A DNA stretch of 64,000 bases. It comes from Novosphingobium aerophilum. Its GTDB lineage: Bacteria > Pseudomonadota > Alphaproteobacteria > Sphingomonadales > Sphingomonadaceae. The translations under genes were made by a program, and so were the position numbers. The notes beneath the pieces were generated by a model. That model worked only from the letters and a program-made list of their open reading frames with translations. It was not told the DNA's origin and searched no databases. The stretch spans positions 62,001-126,000 of the forward strand of contig NZ_JACLAU010000008.1 of NCBI RefSeq assembly GCF_014230305.1, read 5' to 3'. Positions 8,217 through 16,753 of the stretch are shown here, piece after piece; positions within the stretch are counted from its first letter, which is position 1; each line of letters starts with the position of its first letter.

Positions 8217-9764
8217 CTAACCCGCGAACAGATCCGCGTAGGTCTCGCGCAGCAGCTTCTTCTGCACCTTGCCCATGGTGTTGCGGGGCAGTTCGGGGAC
8301 GAAGATCACCCGCCGCGGCTGCTTGAACCGGGCGAGCTGGCCGGACAGGGCGGCCAGGACCGCCGCCTCGTCCAGCGCGGGATCGCGCGCCTGGACCACC
8401 GCCACCACCCCTTCGCCCATGTCGGGGTGCGGCACGCCGATCACCGCGCTCTCGGCAATCCCGGGCACCGCGTCGATCACGGTTTCGACTTCGGCGGGAT
8501 AGACGTTGAAGCCGCCGCAGATGATCAGGTCCTTGGCCCGGCCGACGATCGTCACATAGCCCCGCGGATCGACCTGGCCGAGGTCGCCGGTGATGAAGAA
8601 GCCGTCCGGCCGCAGGTCTTCGGCGGTCTTGTCGGGCAATTGCCAATAGCCCTGGAATACGTTGGGGCCGCGCACCTCGATGATCCCGACCGCGCCGTCC
8701 GGCACGGCCGCGCCGGTCTCCGGATCGGTGATGCGCAGCTCGACCCCCGGCAACGGAAAGCCGACGCTGCCCGGCACCCGGTCCCCGTCGTAGGGGTTCG
8801 AGGTGTTCATGTTGGTCTCGGTCATGCCGTACCGCTCCAGAATGGCATGGCCGGTCCGCCGGGCGAAGGCCTTGTGCGTCTCGGCCGAGAGCGGAGCCGA
8901 ACCCGAGACGAACAACCGCATCGCCGCCGCGGTCTCACGCGTGAACGCCGGCTCGGCCAGCAGGCGGGTGTAGAAGGTCGGCACGCCCATCAGCACGCTG
9001 GCCTGGGGCATCAGACGGATCAGCTCGGCCGCGTCGAAGCGCGGCAGGAAGATCATCGCGCTGCCCGCGGCGATCGTGACGTTGGTGGCCACGAACAGGC
9101 CATGGGTGTGGAAGATCGGCAGGGCGTGCAGCAGCACGTCGGCCGAAGTGAAGCGCCAGCAATCGACCAGGGTCACCGCATTGGAGGCCAGATTGTCGCG
9201 GCTGAGCATGGCGCCCTTGGACCGCCCGGTCGTGCCCGAGGTGTAAAGGATCGCGGCGAGCGCATCGCCCGGCAGGGCGGCGACCGGCGCCTCGACCGGC
9301 TGCGCATCGGCCCGTTGCGCCAGGCTGCCCTGCCCCGCCGCGTCGAGCGTCAGCCGCGCCGCGATGCCGAGTTCGTCGCACAGCGCGATCATGGCCGGCT
9401 CGTCCTCCGGGCGATGGACGAACAGGGCCGGCCGGGCGTCGCCGAGGAAGAAGCGGATCTCGGCCGGGGTATAGGCGGTGTTGAGCGGCAGGAACACGGC
9501 GCCGAGGCGCAGCGCGGCGAGATAGGCGAGGAGCGCATCGGGGCTCTTCTCCGCCTGGATCGCCACCCGGTCGCCCGGCTTCACGCCGCGGGCCGCGAAC
9601 AGGTTGGCGAGCTGCGCGGTGCGGCCCAGGGCCGCGCCATAGCTCAGCACGGACAGGTCCGGCCCGATGAGGAAGGGAGCATCCGGAGCCGCTGCGGCGC
9701 GCTGCTGGAACAGGCTGAACATGTCAGGGTACACCGGCATTCCTTCGACTCGCATCCGTGCCAT
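8217..9764 (-). CDS. matB: Malonyl-CoA synthetase (AMP-forming)
   Basis: The 515-residue protein is an adenylate-forming ligase that makes malonyl-CoA from malonate, ATP and CoA in the cytosol. The P-loop is YTSGTTGRSKGAM, the adenylate motif is ERYGMTETNMNTS, which is characteristic of MatB, and the C-terminal lysine lies in RNTMGKVQKK. The N-terminal start is uncertain, since several in-frame ATG codons occur within the first 15 residues and none has a clear ribosome site; the longest is given. The gene is divergent from madLM, which supports malonate as substrate. No malonyl-CoA decarboxylase is present in the window. Confidence 0.88.
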   Translation of the reverse strand: MARMRVEGMPVYPDMFSLFQQRAAAAPDAPFLIGPDLSVLSYGAALGRTAQLANLFAARGVKPGDRVAIQAEKSPDALLAYLAALRLGAVFLPLNTAYTPAEIRFFLGDARPALFVHRPEDEPAMIALCDELGIAARLTLDAAGQGSLAQRADAQPVEAPVAALPGDALAAILYTSGTTGRSKGAMLSRDNLASNAVTLVDCWRFTSADVLLHALPIFHTHGLFVATNVTIAAGSAMIFLPRFDAAELIRLMPQASVLMGVPTFYTRLLAEPAFTRETAAAMRLFVSGSAPLSAETHKAFARRTGHAILERYGMTETNMNTSNPYDGDRVPGSVGFPLPGVELRITDPETGAAVPDGAVGIIEVRGPNVFQGYWQLPDKTAEDLRPDGFFITGDLGQVDPRGYVTIVGRAKDLIICGGFNVYPAEVETVIDAVPGIAESAVIGVPHPDMGEGVVAVVQARDPALDEAAVLAALSGQLARFKQPRRVIFVPELPRNTMGKVQKKLLRETYADLFAG

Positions 9765-9929
9765 GTTGGCGGCAAACCGCAGCGGGCGCAGGGCTGGTCC
9801 TGCCGGATTGATCCGTTCAGCGCGGTATGCCAGATCACCCCTCCGCTATAACCTTGCGGGCAAGGCGTCCAGTGACGGCCAGGCCCCGGATGGTGGCCAA
9901 CAGGCTACGCGGAGACGGCAAGGAAGCGG

Positions 9930-9963
9930 GCATGCGGGCCCCCATGGGCGCGGCTCCGCATGC
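9930..9963. promoter_or_regulatory. Inverted repeat in the madLM leader
   Basis: GCATGCGG (9930-9937) and CCGCATGC (9956-9963) form 8-bp arms around an 18-bp spacer, ending 34 bp upstream of madL. It could be an operator or an mRNA hairpin. GC-rich sequence makes chance symmetry plausible. Confidence 0.25.
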
Positions 9964-9997
9964 GCCCGGGCGGAACACCGCGGCAGGAGAGGGGAAC

Positions 9998-10363
9998 ATG
10001 GCGATCTACGGAACGGCGCTGCTGGCGCTCTGCACGATCATCGGCGTGGCGTTGGGTGAGGCCCTGGGCCTGGCCCTGCACGTCAAGGCGAATGTCGGGG
10101 GCGTGGGTCTGGCCATGATGCTGCTGATGGCCGCGCGTAGCTGGCTGGCCCGGACGGGCCGGCTGACCCCGCAACTGCGGCTGGGGGTGGAGTTCTGGGC
10201 CGCGCTCTACATCCCGATCGTGGTGGCGATGGCCGCCCAGCAGAACGTCCTGGCCGCGCTCGATGGCGGTCCGATGGTGGCGATCGCGGCCGTGCTCACG
10301 GTCGGCCTGTGCTTCTCGCTGGTCGGTATGCTCGGGCGGCTGGGCGGCGCAGCGAGTGACTGA
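9998..10363 (+). CDS. madL: Malonate transporter subunit MadL
   Basis: About 121 residues with four hydrophobic segments; an inner-membrane protein of the MadL family that with MadM forms a malonate:cation symporter. The start at ATG 9998 follows CAGGAGAGGGG. The N-terminus MAIYGTALLALC and the segment LGVEFWAALYIPIVVAM fit the family. It overlaps madM by eight bases, so the two subunits are translationally coupled. Location opposite matB indicates uptake followed by CoA activation. Confidence 0.88.
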   Translation: MAIYGTALLALCTIIGVALGEALGLALHVKANVGGVGLAMMLLMAARSWLARTGRLTPQLRLGVEFWAALYIPIVVAMAAQQNVLAALDGGPMVAIAAVLTVGLCFSLVGMLGRLGGAASD

Positions 10364-11129
10364 GGCCCTCGCGTCCGTGGCCGCCAAGCTGCTGGCCGAG
10401 CAGTCGCTGCTGATTGCCTTCGCCCTGGTCGGGGCGCTGATGGGGGCAAGCGCCCTGGTCTCGCGCATGCTGTTCCGGGGCCGGATCCACGCCAGCGCGA
10501 TCGCGATCCTGGCCGCGCTGGCCCTCGCCTGGTGGGGCGGAGTGGTCACCGGCGGCAAGAAGGGGCTGGCCGACCTGCCCGCCTTCGCCGGCCTTGCCCT
10601 GCTGGGCGGATCGATGCTGCGCGACTTCGCGATCGTGTCGACCGCATTCGAGGTTGACGTGGGCGAGGCGCGCAAGGCCGGCCTGCTTGGCGCCGTCGCC
10701 CTGCTGCTGGGCACGGTGCTGCCCTTCGCTGTCGGCGTGGCCGTGGCCTGGAGCTTCGGCTACCGCGACGCCGTGTCGCTCGCCACGCTCGGCGCGGGTG
10801 CGGTCACCTACATCGTCGGGCCGGTGACAGGAGCGGCGCTGGGCGCCAGCTCGCCCGTGATGGCGCTGTCCATCGCCACGGGGGTGCTCAAGGCCGTGCT
10901 CGTCATGGTGATGACCCCGGTCTGCGCGCGGGCCATGGGGCTTGACAATCCCCGCAGCGCGATGATCTTCGGCGGGCTGGCCGGCACGGTCAGCGGGGTC
11001 GCCGGGGGACTGGCCGCGACCGACCAGCGCCTGGTTCCCTACGGCGCGCTGACCGCCACCTTCCACACCGGGCTGGGCTGCCTGCTCTGCCCCTCCATCC
11101 TGTTCCTGGCGCTGAGCCGGCTGGTCTAG
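10356..11129 (+). CDS. madM: Malonate transporter subunit MadM
   Basis: About 257 residues with about eight hydrophobic segments; the larger subunit of the MadLM malonate symporter. GTG at 10356 is chosen because it lies just inside the end of madL (8-nt overlap), as usual for this pair. Family landmarks include GGSMLRDFAIVSTAFE and GAVTYIVGPVTGAALG. The gene ends 9 bp from the convergent M16 protease gene. Confidence 0.88.
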   Translation: MTEALASVAAKLLAEQSLLIAFALVGALMGASALVSRMLFRGRIHASAIAILAALALAWWGGVVTGGKKGLADLPAFAGLALLGGSMLRDFAIVSTAFEVDVGEARKAGLLGAVALLLGTVLPFAVGVAVAWSFGYRDAVSLATLGAGAVTYIVGPVTGAALGASSPVMALSIATGVLKAVLVMVMTPVCARAMGLDNPRSAMIFGGLAGTVSGVAGGLAATDQRLVPYGALTATFHTGLGCLLCPSILFLALSRLV

Positions 11130-11138
11130 CCGGCCGGT

Positions 11139-13985
11139 TCACTGGCCCGCCTTCTCCGCCGCGCGCGCAATCACCACGACTGGCTGTTGACTCGCCATGC
11201 GTTTGGCCACGAAGGCTTGGACCTCGGTCGCCGCGATCGTCGCGAAACGGTCGGGCTTGCTGACCAGCGCCGCCTTGGCGCGGCTCTCACGCCAGATCGT
11301 GGCCAGGTTCTCCACCCACCATTCGTTGCTCTCGCGCAGCTTGATCTCGCGCTGGATCAGCGGCTGGACCGCGCGGGCGAGCTCGTCGGGGCCGATCGGC
11401 TTGGCGGCCAGGTCCTGCAACTGCTGGTCGAGCAGCGTGCGGAAGGTGTCGAACTTGGCGGGCGGCGTCTCGAGCGACACGCCGATGTAGCCCTGCCCGG
11501 GGAGCTGGACCGAGGCCCGCGCGCGCGCCCGGGGGGAATAGGTGATGCCCAGCTTCTCGCGCACGGTATCGACCATCCGCGCCTCGAGGATCGCCGCCGC
11601 AACATCGGCGACATCGCTTTGCCGGGGATCAGCGAAGTAATCGGTCAGCGACCAGAAGGCGCCATAGATCGCCTGGTCGGCGCGCCCGGCGTGAGTCACC
11701 GTGTAGGGCTCTGTCCGTCCCGTCGGCATGGTCAGGCGGACCTGCGGCGCGGCGGGACGGGGCCGTGCGGCTCCAGCCCCGAAGGTGGCCTGCACAGCGG
11801 CCACCGCGGTCGGCACGTCGATATCCCCGACGATGGTGAGATCGGCGGCTCCGGCCAGGGCTGGCCCCAGCAGCGCGGGGAGATCGGCCGGGCGGGTAGC
11901 CGACAGGTCGGCCGCGCTGACCACCTCGCCGAAGCGGCCATCGCCGCCGCCGAACAGGCGATCGCGCTCCCGCTGGAACACCGCACCGGGATTGGCCTCG
12001 ACCTGGCCCGCGATCATCGGGGCGATCGCCCCCAGCTTCTCGCCCAGTTCGGGCCGGAAGCCCGGATCGCGGGCGAAGGCGGCCAGCAGTTGCATCTCGC
12101 TCGACAGGTCGGCGGGACGGGTCACGCCATTCAGGTGGAAGGCCAGGCTGTCGCTCTCCAGCGTGGCGCCGACGAACTTGCCGCCGGACTGGCCCCACCG
12201 CTGGATGTCCGGCAGCCCGAGCTTGCCGGTCCCGCCCAGCGGCGCAAGCTCGGCCGCCCACAGCGCATGGACCAGCGGTGCCGGGACTCCGGCGCGGCCC
12301 TGGCCGAGCGAGACCTTGATGCGGATGCGATCCTTCTCGAAGGGCGTCTGCTTGACCGTGAGCCGGGTGCCGTTGGCAAAGGTGACGAGGGTCGTGCCCA
12401 GATCGGCGTCGCGGGTCTGGGCGGTCACGGTCCCGGCCGCGCCGAAGCTGTCATAGAGCCAGACCACGGCGACCTCGGCCGCGCGCAGGGCCAGGGGGCG
12501 GGCATAGGCCGCGGCCAGTTGCGCCTGCAGCGCGGGAACGCCGGCGCCGCCCGCCTGGGCCGAGCGGAACAGCACAGGGCCCTGGCCGGCAAAGGCCGCC
12601 TTGACCGCCTGCGACACCTCGGCCGGGGTCAGTCCGGCCAGGACCGTCTCGGCCAGGGCCAGGTCCTGCTGCGGGTGCGTGAACAGCTCGTCCTGGTCGA
12701 CCGCCTTGACCAGGGCATTGGCCAGGTCCTCATGCTTGCGGGTCGAGGCGCCCTCGGCCTTGGCCTTGAGCCCGGTCATGACTTGGGCCACAGCACGCTG
12801 CAGCTCTTCCGGCGCGATCGGTCCCGATACGATCTGGCGCTGCTCCTCGATCACCGCGGCCAGCGCCTCGCTCCACTTGTCGGGCGCGGCCGCGATGCCG
12901 ACCTGGGTCAGCGCAGCCGTATCGATCAGGTCCGGAACGGTCGCGGCGCCGCCTCCGACGAACGGGCTGCCCGGCTTGGCGGCGCGATCGGCGATGCGGT
13001 TGTTGAGCACCACCAGGCCGACCTGCTGCAGCGCCTGTTCCCGCACCACCGCGACCGTATCGGCCCGGCGATCGACCGGCCGCACCCAGCTCAGGGTCAG
13101 CACATCGGGCGCGCCCGCCGCCACGAACTCGATGGCCGGCTGCGCCGGCGACGGCGTGCCGGGTTCGACCGGGGTGGCCGGTCCGCTGGCCTTCCAGTCG
13201 GCGAAGCCGGCCTTGATCCGGGCCTCGACCCTGGCCGGATCGATGTTGCCGACCACGATCAGGGTCGCGTTGTCGGGGCGGTAATAGCGCCTGTAGTAGT
13301 CCCGCATGCGCTCCGGCGTGGCCGCCTTGATCGTCTCGACCGTGCCGATCGGCCAGCGCCGCGCGGCGCGCGTCCCGGCCAGGACATTGCCGAGGTTGGC
13401 CTTGGTCATGCGGTAGACCGGCACGTCGCGGGCCCGCTCCTCCGACAGGATCACGCCCTTTTCCGCCTCGAGCGCGGCGGCATCCAGGGTTAGCCGCTCG
13501 CCGATCTCGCGGAACAGCGACAGGCCGGTGTCGAGCGCGGCATCGTCCGCCTTGGGGAAGTTGAACATGTAGACCGTCTGGTCCTGCGCGGTGAAGGCGT
13601 TGGTGTCCGGACCGAAGCGCAGGCCCTGCCGCTCCAGCATCTTCACCACCTCGCCATCGGCGACATTGCGGCTGCCGCGGAAGGCCATGTGTTCGAGGAA
13701 ATGGGCCAGGCCCTGCTGCTCGTCGGTCTCCTCAATCGATCCCGACCCGATCCGCAGCCGCATCGCCACCCCATCGCTGGGCGTGGTGTTGCGCAGGATG
13801 GCATAGCGCAGGCCGTTGGGCAGGGTGCCGAAGGTCACCGCCGGATCGGGCTTGCGGCCGTTGTACTCCTGCGCCCAGCGCCCCTTCTGCTTGAGCGGCG
13901 CGTCCTGGGCAAAGGCGGGGGGCGCCACCAGCGAGGCAGAGAGCAGGGTGAGCGCGATCAGGCTGACGGTGTGGCGCAGTTTCAT
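11139..13985 (-). CDS. Exported M16 family zinc peptidase
   Basis: The 948-residue protein has a Sec signal peptide (residues 1-26, ending PAFAQ). Two M16 peptidase halves follow. The inverted zinc motif HFLEH is at about residues 95-99 in the N-terminal half, with the downstream glutamate probably in EAEKGVILSEE. The C-terminal half is the inactive partner fold. Full-length insulinase-like proteins of this size in Gram-negative bacteria are periplasmic and degrade peptides. AGGAGAG lies upstream of the start. The 5-prime side faces the insertion sequence, about 150 bp away. Confidence 0.9.
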   Translation of the reverse strand: MKLRHTVSLIALTLLSASLVAPPAFAQDAPLKQKGRWAQEYNGRKPDPAVTFGTLPNGLRYAILRNTTPSDGVAMRLRIGSGSIEETDEQQGLAHFLEHMAFRGSRNVADGEVVKMLERQGLRFGPDTNAFTAQDQTVYMFNFPKADDAALDTGLSLFREIGERLTLDAAALEAEKGVILSEERARDVPVYRMTKANLGNVLAGTRAARRWPIGTVETIKAATPERMRDYYRRYYRPDNATLIVVGNIDPARVEARIKAGFADWKASGPATPVEPGTPSPAQPAIEFVAAGAPDVLTLSWVRPVDRRADTVAVVREQALQQVGLVVLNNRIADRAAKPGSPFVGGGAATVPDLIDTAALTQVGIAAAPDKWSEALAAVIEEQRQIVSGPIAPEELQRAVAQVMTGLKAKAEGASTRKHEDLANALVKAVDQDELFTHPQQDLALAETVLAGLTPAEVSQAVKAAFAGQGPVLFRSAQAGGAGVPALQAQLAAAYARPLALRAAEVAVVWLYDSFGAAGTVTAQTRDADLGTTLVTFANGTRLTVKQTPFEKDRIRIKVSLGQGRAGVPAPLVHALWAAELAPLGGTGKLGLPDIQRWGQSGGKFVGATLESDSLAFHLNGVTRPADLSSEMQLLAAFARDPGFRPELGEKLGAIAPMIAGQVEANPGAVFQRERDRLFGGGDGRFGEVVSAADLSATRPADLPALLGPALAGAADLTIVGDIDVPTAVAAVQATFGAGAARPRPAAPQVRLTMPTGRTEPYTVTHAGRADQAIYGAFWSLTDYFADPRQSDVADVAAAILEARMVDTVREKLGITYSPRARARASVQLPGQGYIGVSLETPPAKFDTFRTLLDQQLQDLAAKPIGPDELARAVQPLIQREIKLRESNEWWVENLATIWRESRAKAALVSKPDRFATIAATEVQAFVAKRMASQQPVVVIARAAEKAGQ

Positions 13986-14146
13986 TGGGTTTTCTCTCCT
14001 GTCTGTCCTGCTCGCCAGGCAAGCACAACCATCGCGATCGTCATCGAGCGCGTCCTCCCGAACATCCGACCAAGACAGAGGCGATGGTTAACCGCACCTG
14101 TCATGTTCGGCCGCTGATGGACCCGAGACAATGCTCTGATGTCCGC

Positions 14147-14402
14147 TGTCAACACTTCAGGCGTGCGGCATCATTCCGCTGGGGCAAGCGGCACGGTTGT
14201 ATCCGCGCACAGGTGGAGGTGGGGCCTGAGAGACGTCGGTGATCAAGCTCTGATACGCGGGTTGGCTACCGCATTCCCGATTATGCGTCCGGGGCTGATC
14301 CGATCTTACAGCGGGCGTCGGCAATGCCGGCCACAAAGCGTCTGACGGATGTTCCCCTGCCGTGGCCCCACCCCCGCCTGTGAGCGGGAGTGAGCGTTAG
14401 CC
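14147..14402 (-). other. 3-prime non-coding end of the insertion sequence, candidate bridge-RNA region
   Basis: These 256 bp hold no convincing gene. A stem CCCGC-CTGTGA-GCGGG lies at 14373-14388, just after the transposase stop. In IS1111-type elements this end encodes the structured RNA that pairs with target and donor DNA. The RNA itself is inferred from position only. Confidence 0.35.
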
Positions 14403-15512
14403 TCAGGCGGGCTGCACCTCCCGAGCAACTGCCCACATGAAGCCGGTAAGTTCTCGAGCGATGGCGGCGCACACGACGGTGGTCTTCTTCCCGTTCGCGC
14501 TCAGGGTTCTGTAGCGGGCCGTAAGCCTGCTCTGCGCCTTCCATGCGATCTCGCGAACCTTTGGAGTGGTTTGCTCAAGCCGATAGAGCTTCTTTGCGCC
14601 CACGCGAGGTGGGTGGCGGTAGGTCCAGGCGCTTTCCACCAGCATGTGACGCACGCGGCTATTGCCGGCCTTCGTAATGCCGCCGCGCCGGACGGAGTCA
14701 CCGGTCGAACGCTCACTTGGCACCAGACCAAGATAGCCCATCAGCTGACGGGGACTATCGAAGCGACGCACATCCCCGATCTCAGTTGCGAATGTAACGG
14801 CGACGATGAGATCCACCCCACGCAATGCCTGTAGAGCTCGGACGACCGGAGCCAGTGACCAGGTTGGCAGGAACTGCTCGATTGCCGCCTCGATCCGATC
14901 GACCCGTTCCTTGGATATCCGCACCGCATCGACAAGCTCCTGCAGCGCAATCTGATGGGCAGGATGCTCAAAGCGCTGTTCTTGCAGCCACCGCAAGTAG
15001 CGCATCGACCAGCTCTTCTTGCGCGGGAAAATGCGCCCATGTTTCAGCATGAAGGCACTCACTTGTTGCCGATGGACCCTCTGGGCCTCGACAGCCGCGG
15101 CTCTCGCACGAACCAGATCGCGCATGGCTTCGTGACCTTCGTCAGGAACCCATACAGGCGTCAATTCGCCCGCACGGAGAAGCTTGGCCAGGCCGACCGC
15201 GTCACGACGGTTGGTCTTCACTCGGTCGCCAGGCTTCCTTGGGATCAACGAGGGCGCGACGACATCGCACGGATGACCCATGGACGTGATCAGGCGGTGG
15301 AGGCCGTAACCTGTCGGCCCTGCTTCATAACAGAAATGGGCGCGTCCGTGCTTGTCGGCAATCCGCTGCACCACCCGTCGCATTGTGTCGGGGGATGCAT
15401 CGACCTCCCCAAAATACCGGACCTCTCCACCACGCTCGTGATCAGCAATCGCGATCGCATTGCGCGACTTCGCAACGTCGATTCCGACGAATACATCTGT
15501 ATGATGGCCCAC
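14403..15512 (-). CDS. IS110 family transposase (DEDD RuvC-like recombinase)
   Basis: The 369-residue enzyme has an N-terminal RuvC-like domain with D12 (in VGIDVAK), E63 (in CYEAGPTG) and D104 (in KTNRRDA), and a C-terminal Transposase_20 domain containing RRGGITKAGNSRVR with the likely catalytic serine. The position usually written D in KTD..DA is asparagine here (N101). The GTG start at 15512 has TAGGAGGA eight bases upstream. The frame is intact, so the element may be active. Confidence 0.92.
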   Translation of the reverse strand: MGHHTDVFVGIDVAKSRNAIAIADHERGGEVRYFGEVDASPDTMRRVVQRIADKHGRAHFCYEAGPTGYGLHRLITSMGHPCDVVAPSLIPRKPGDRVKTNRRDAVGLAKLLRAGELTPVWVPDEGHEAMRDLVRARAAAVEAQRVHRQQVSAFMLKHGRIFPRKKSWSMRYLRWLQEQRFEHPAHQIALQELVDAVRISKERVDRIEAAIEQFLPTWSLAPVVRALQALRGVDLIVAVTFATEIGDVRRFDSPRQLMGYLGLVPSERSTGDSVRRGGITKAGNSRVRHMLVESAWTYRHPPRVGAKKLYRLEQTTPKVREIAWKAQSRLTARYRTLSANGKKTTVVCAAIARELTGFMWAVAREVQPA

Positions 15513-15610
15513 GGCTCGTCCTCCTACGATGAGGATCGGCTCGGCCAGTTCCGAGCAACCCTCGGATCACGCAGTGTAGGGCGAGCCACCTCACATGCCG
15601 AGGCGGACAT

Positions 15611-15846
15611 ACGGTCTTAGATAATCTGGAGGCGGCCAGCAACAATCGCGCCGGAGGCCGCGCACCGGCATCGGCCAGCGCCCGGATTCGGCGGCCCGCG
15701 CCCGCCGCCGCGCCCCACGGCTGGCCCGGCACATGATCCCGCCCTTTGAACTCAACGGCTTGTTCGGAACGGCGAAATGCCGCTTCACGCCAGCGCGCAA
15801 GCAACTATGCTGCCCCTGGATCACGATGCTGCGGAAAGGGAACTTG
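15611..15846. other. Intergenic region between the insertion sequence and the ABC transporter gene
   Basis: About 236 bp. It includes the outer edge of the insertion sequence (the AT-rich patch TTAGATAATCTGG near 15617-15629 may be close to the junction) and the presumed promoter of the ABC genes. No further gene or clear palindrome was recognised. Confidence 0.4.
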
Positions 15847-16737
15847 ATGCTGGAGGTGAAGGGCGTCAGCCATGTCTATGCCAACGGCACCCGGGCGCTG
15901 GACGATGTGAACCTGACCATCCCGCGGGGCATGTTCGGGCTGCTTGGTCCCAATGGCGCCGGGAAGTCGACCCTGATGCGCACGATCGCCACGCTGCAGG
16001 CCCCGACGACAGGCCGCATCCGCTTCGGCGAAATCGATGTCCTGGCCGAACCGGACCGGCTGCGGCGCACCCTGGGCTACCTGCCCCAGGACTTCGGGGT
16101 CTATCCCCGCGTCTCGGCTTACCAGATGCTCGATCACATGGCCGTGCTGAAGGGTATCCACCATGCCGGGGAGCGGCGGGATGCGGTCGAGCACCTGCTG
16201 AACCAGACCAACCTGTGGGCGGTGCGCGGCAAGGCGATCGCCGGATTTTCCGGCGGCATGCGCCAGCGCTTCGGCATTGCCCAGGCGCTGATCGGGGATC
16301 CCGAACTGATCATCGTCGACGAACCGACCGCGGGGCTCGATCCCGAGGAGCGCAACCGCTTCCTCAACCTCCTCGCGGGGATCAGCGAGTCCGTGGTGGT
16401 GATCCTGTCGACTCACCTGGTCGACGACGTGGCCGACCTGTGCCCGCGCATGGCGGTCCTTGCCGGCGGCCGCGTCCAGCTCGAAGGCGCACCGCACGAT
16501 CTGATCGGGTCGATCGCGGGACGGGTCTGGCGCCGCACCGTGCCGCATCAGCAACTGGCCGAGATGCAGGCCAGCCACGAGGTCATCTCTTACCGCTTCT
16601 TCGCCGGGGAGATCGTGGTGCACGTGCTGTCCGACAGCCAGCCGGAGGGGTTCACACCGGTGTCCGGCGGGCTCGAGGACGTGTACTTCACCACCCTGGC
16701 CGAAGCGCGCCGGGCCCCCGCCGAAGCCGCCGCTTAA
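15847..16737 (+). CDS. ABC transporter ATP-binding protein
   Basis: About 296 residues. Walker A is GPNGAGKST (residues 34-42), the signature FSGGM is at about 134-138, Walker B LIIVDEP is at about 154-160, and the switch histidine is in LSTHLVDD. The type is that of ABC-2 exporters. The start is set at ATG 15847 with AAAGGGA upstream; an upstream ATG at 15733 would add 38 residues unlike the family. It is followed 16 bp later by the permease-peptidase fusion, and the two form one complex at the inner membrane. Cargo is unknown. Confidence 0.9.
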   Translation: MLEVKGVSHVYANGTRALDDVNLTIPRGMFGLLGPNGAGKSTLMRTIATLQAPTTGRIRFGEIDVLAEPDRLRRTLGYLPQDFGVYPRVSAYQMLDHMAVLKGIHHAGERRDAVEHLLNQTNLWAVRGKAIAGFSGGMRQRFGIAQALIGDPELIIVDEPTAGLDPEERNRFLNLLAGISESVVVILSTHLVDDVADLCPRMAVLAGGRVQLEGAPHDLIGSIAGRVWRRTVPHQQLAEMQASHEVISYRFFAGEIVVHVLSDSQPEGFTPVSGGLEDVYFTTLAEARRAPAEAAA

Positions 16738-16753
16738 GTGGGAGAGGCAGGCC

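Larger units (their letters stand above)
14139..15610 (-). mobile_element. IS110-family insertion sequence, probably IS1111 group
   Basis: A DEDD-type transposase gene lies between two copies of ATGTCCGC in inverted orientation (14139-14146 and, as GCGGACAT, 15603-15610). These look like the short subterminal inverted repeats of IS1111-group elements. The true ends are expected a few bases outside, giving about 1.5 kb. About 250 bp of non-coding DNA follows the transposase but only about 90 bp precedes it. That asymmetry fits the IS1111 group, whose guide (bridge) RNA comes from the 3-prime end. Base composition is lower in GC than the flanks. The element sits between the M16 gene and the ABC transporter gene without breaking either. 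Confidence 0.6.

Noticed and set aside
14060..14138. Possible left end of the insertion sequence further out, near 14060-14138
   Set aside because: No inverted partner was found for this part; without a second copy the exact end cannot be set, so only the inner repeats are reported.
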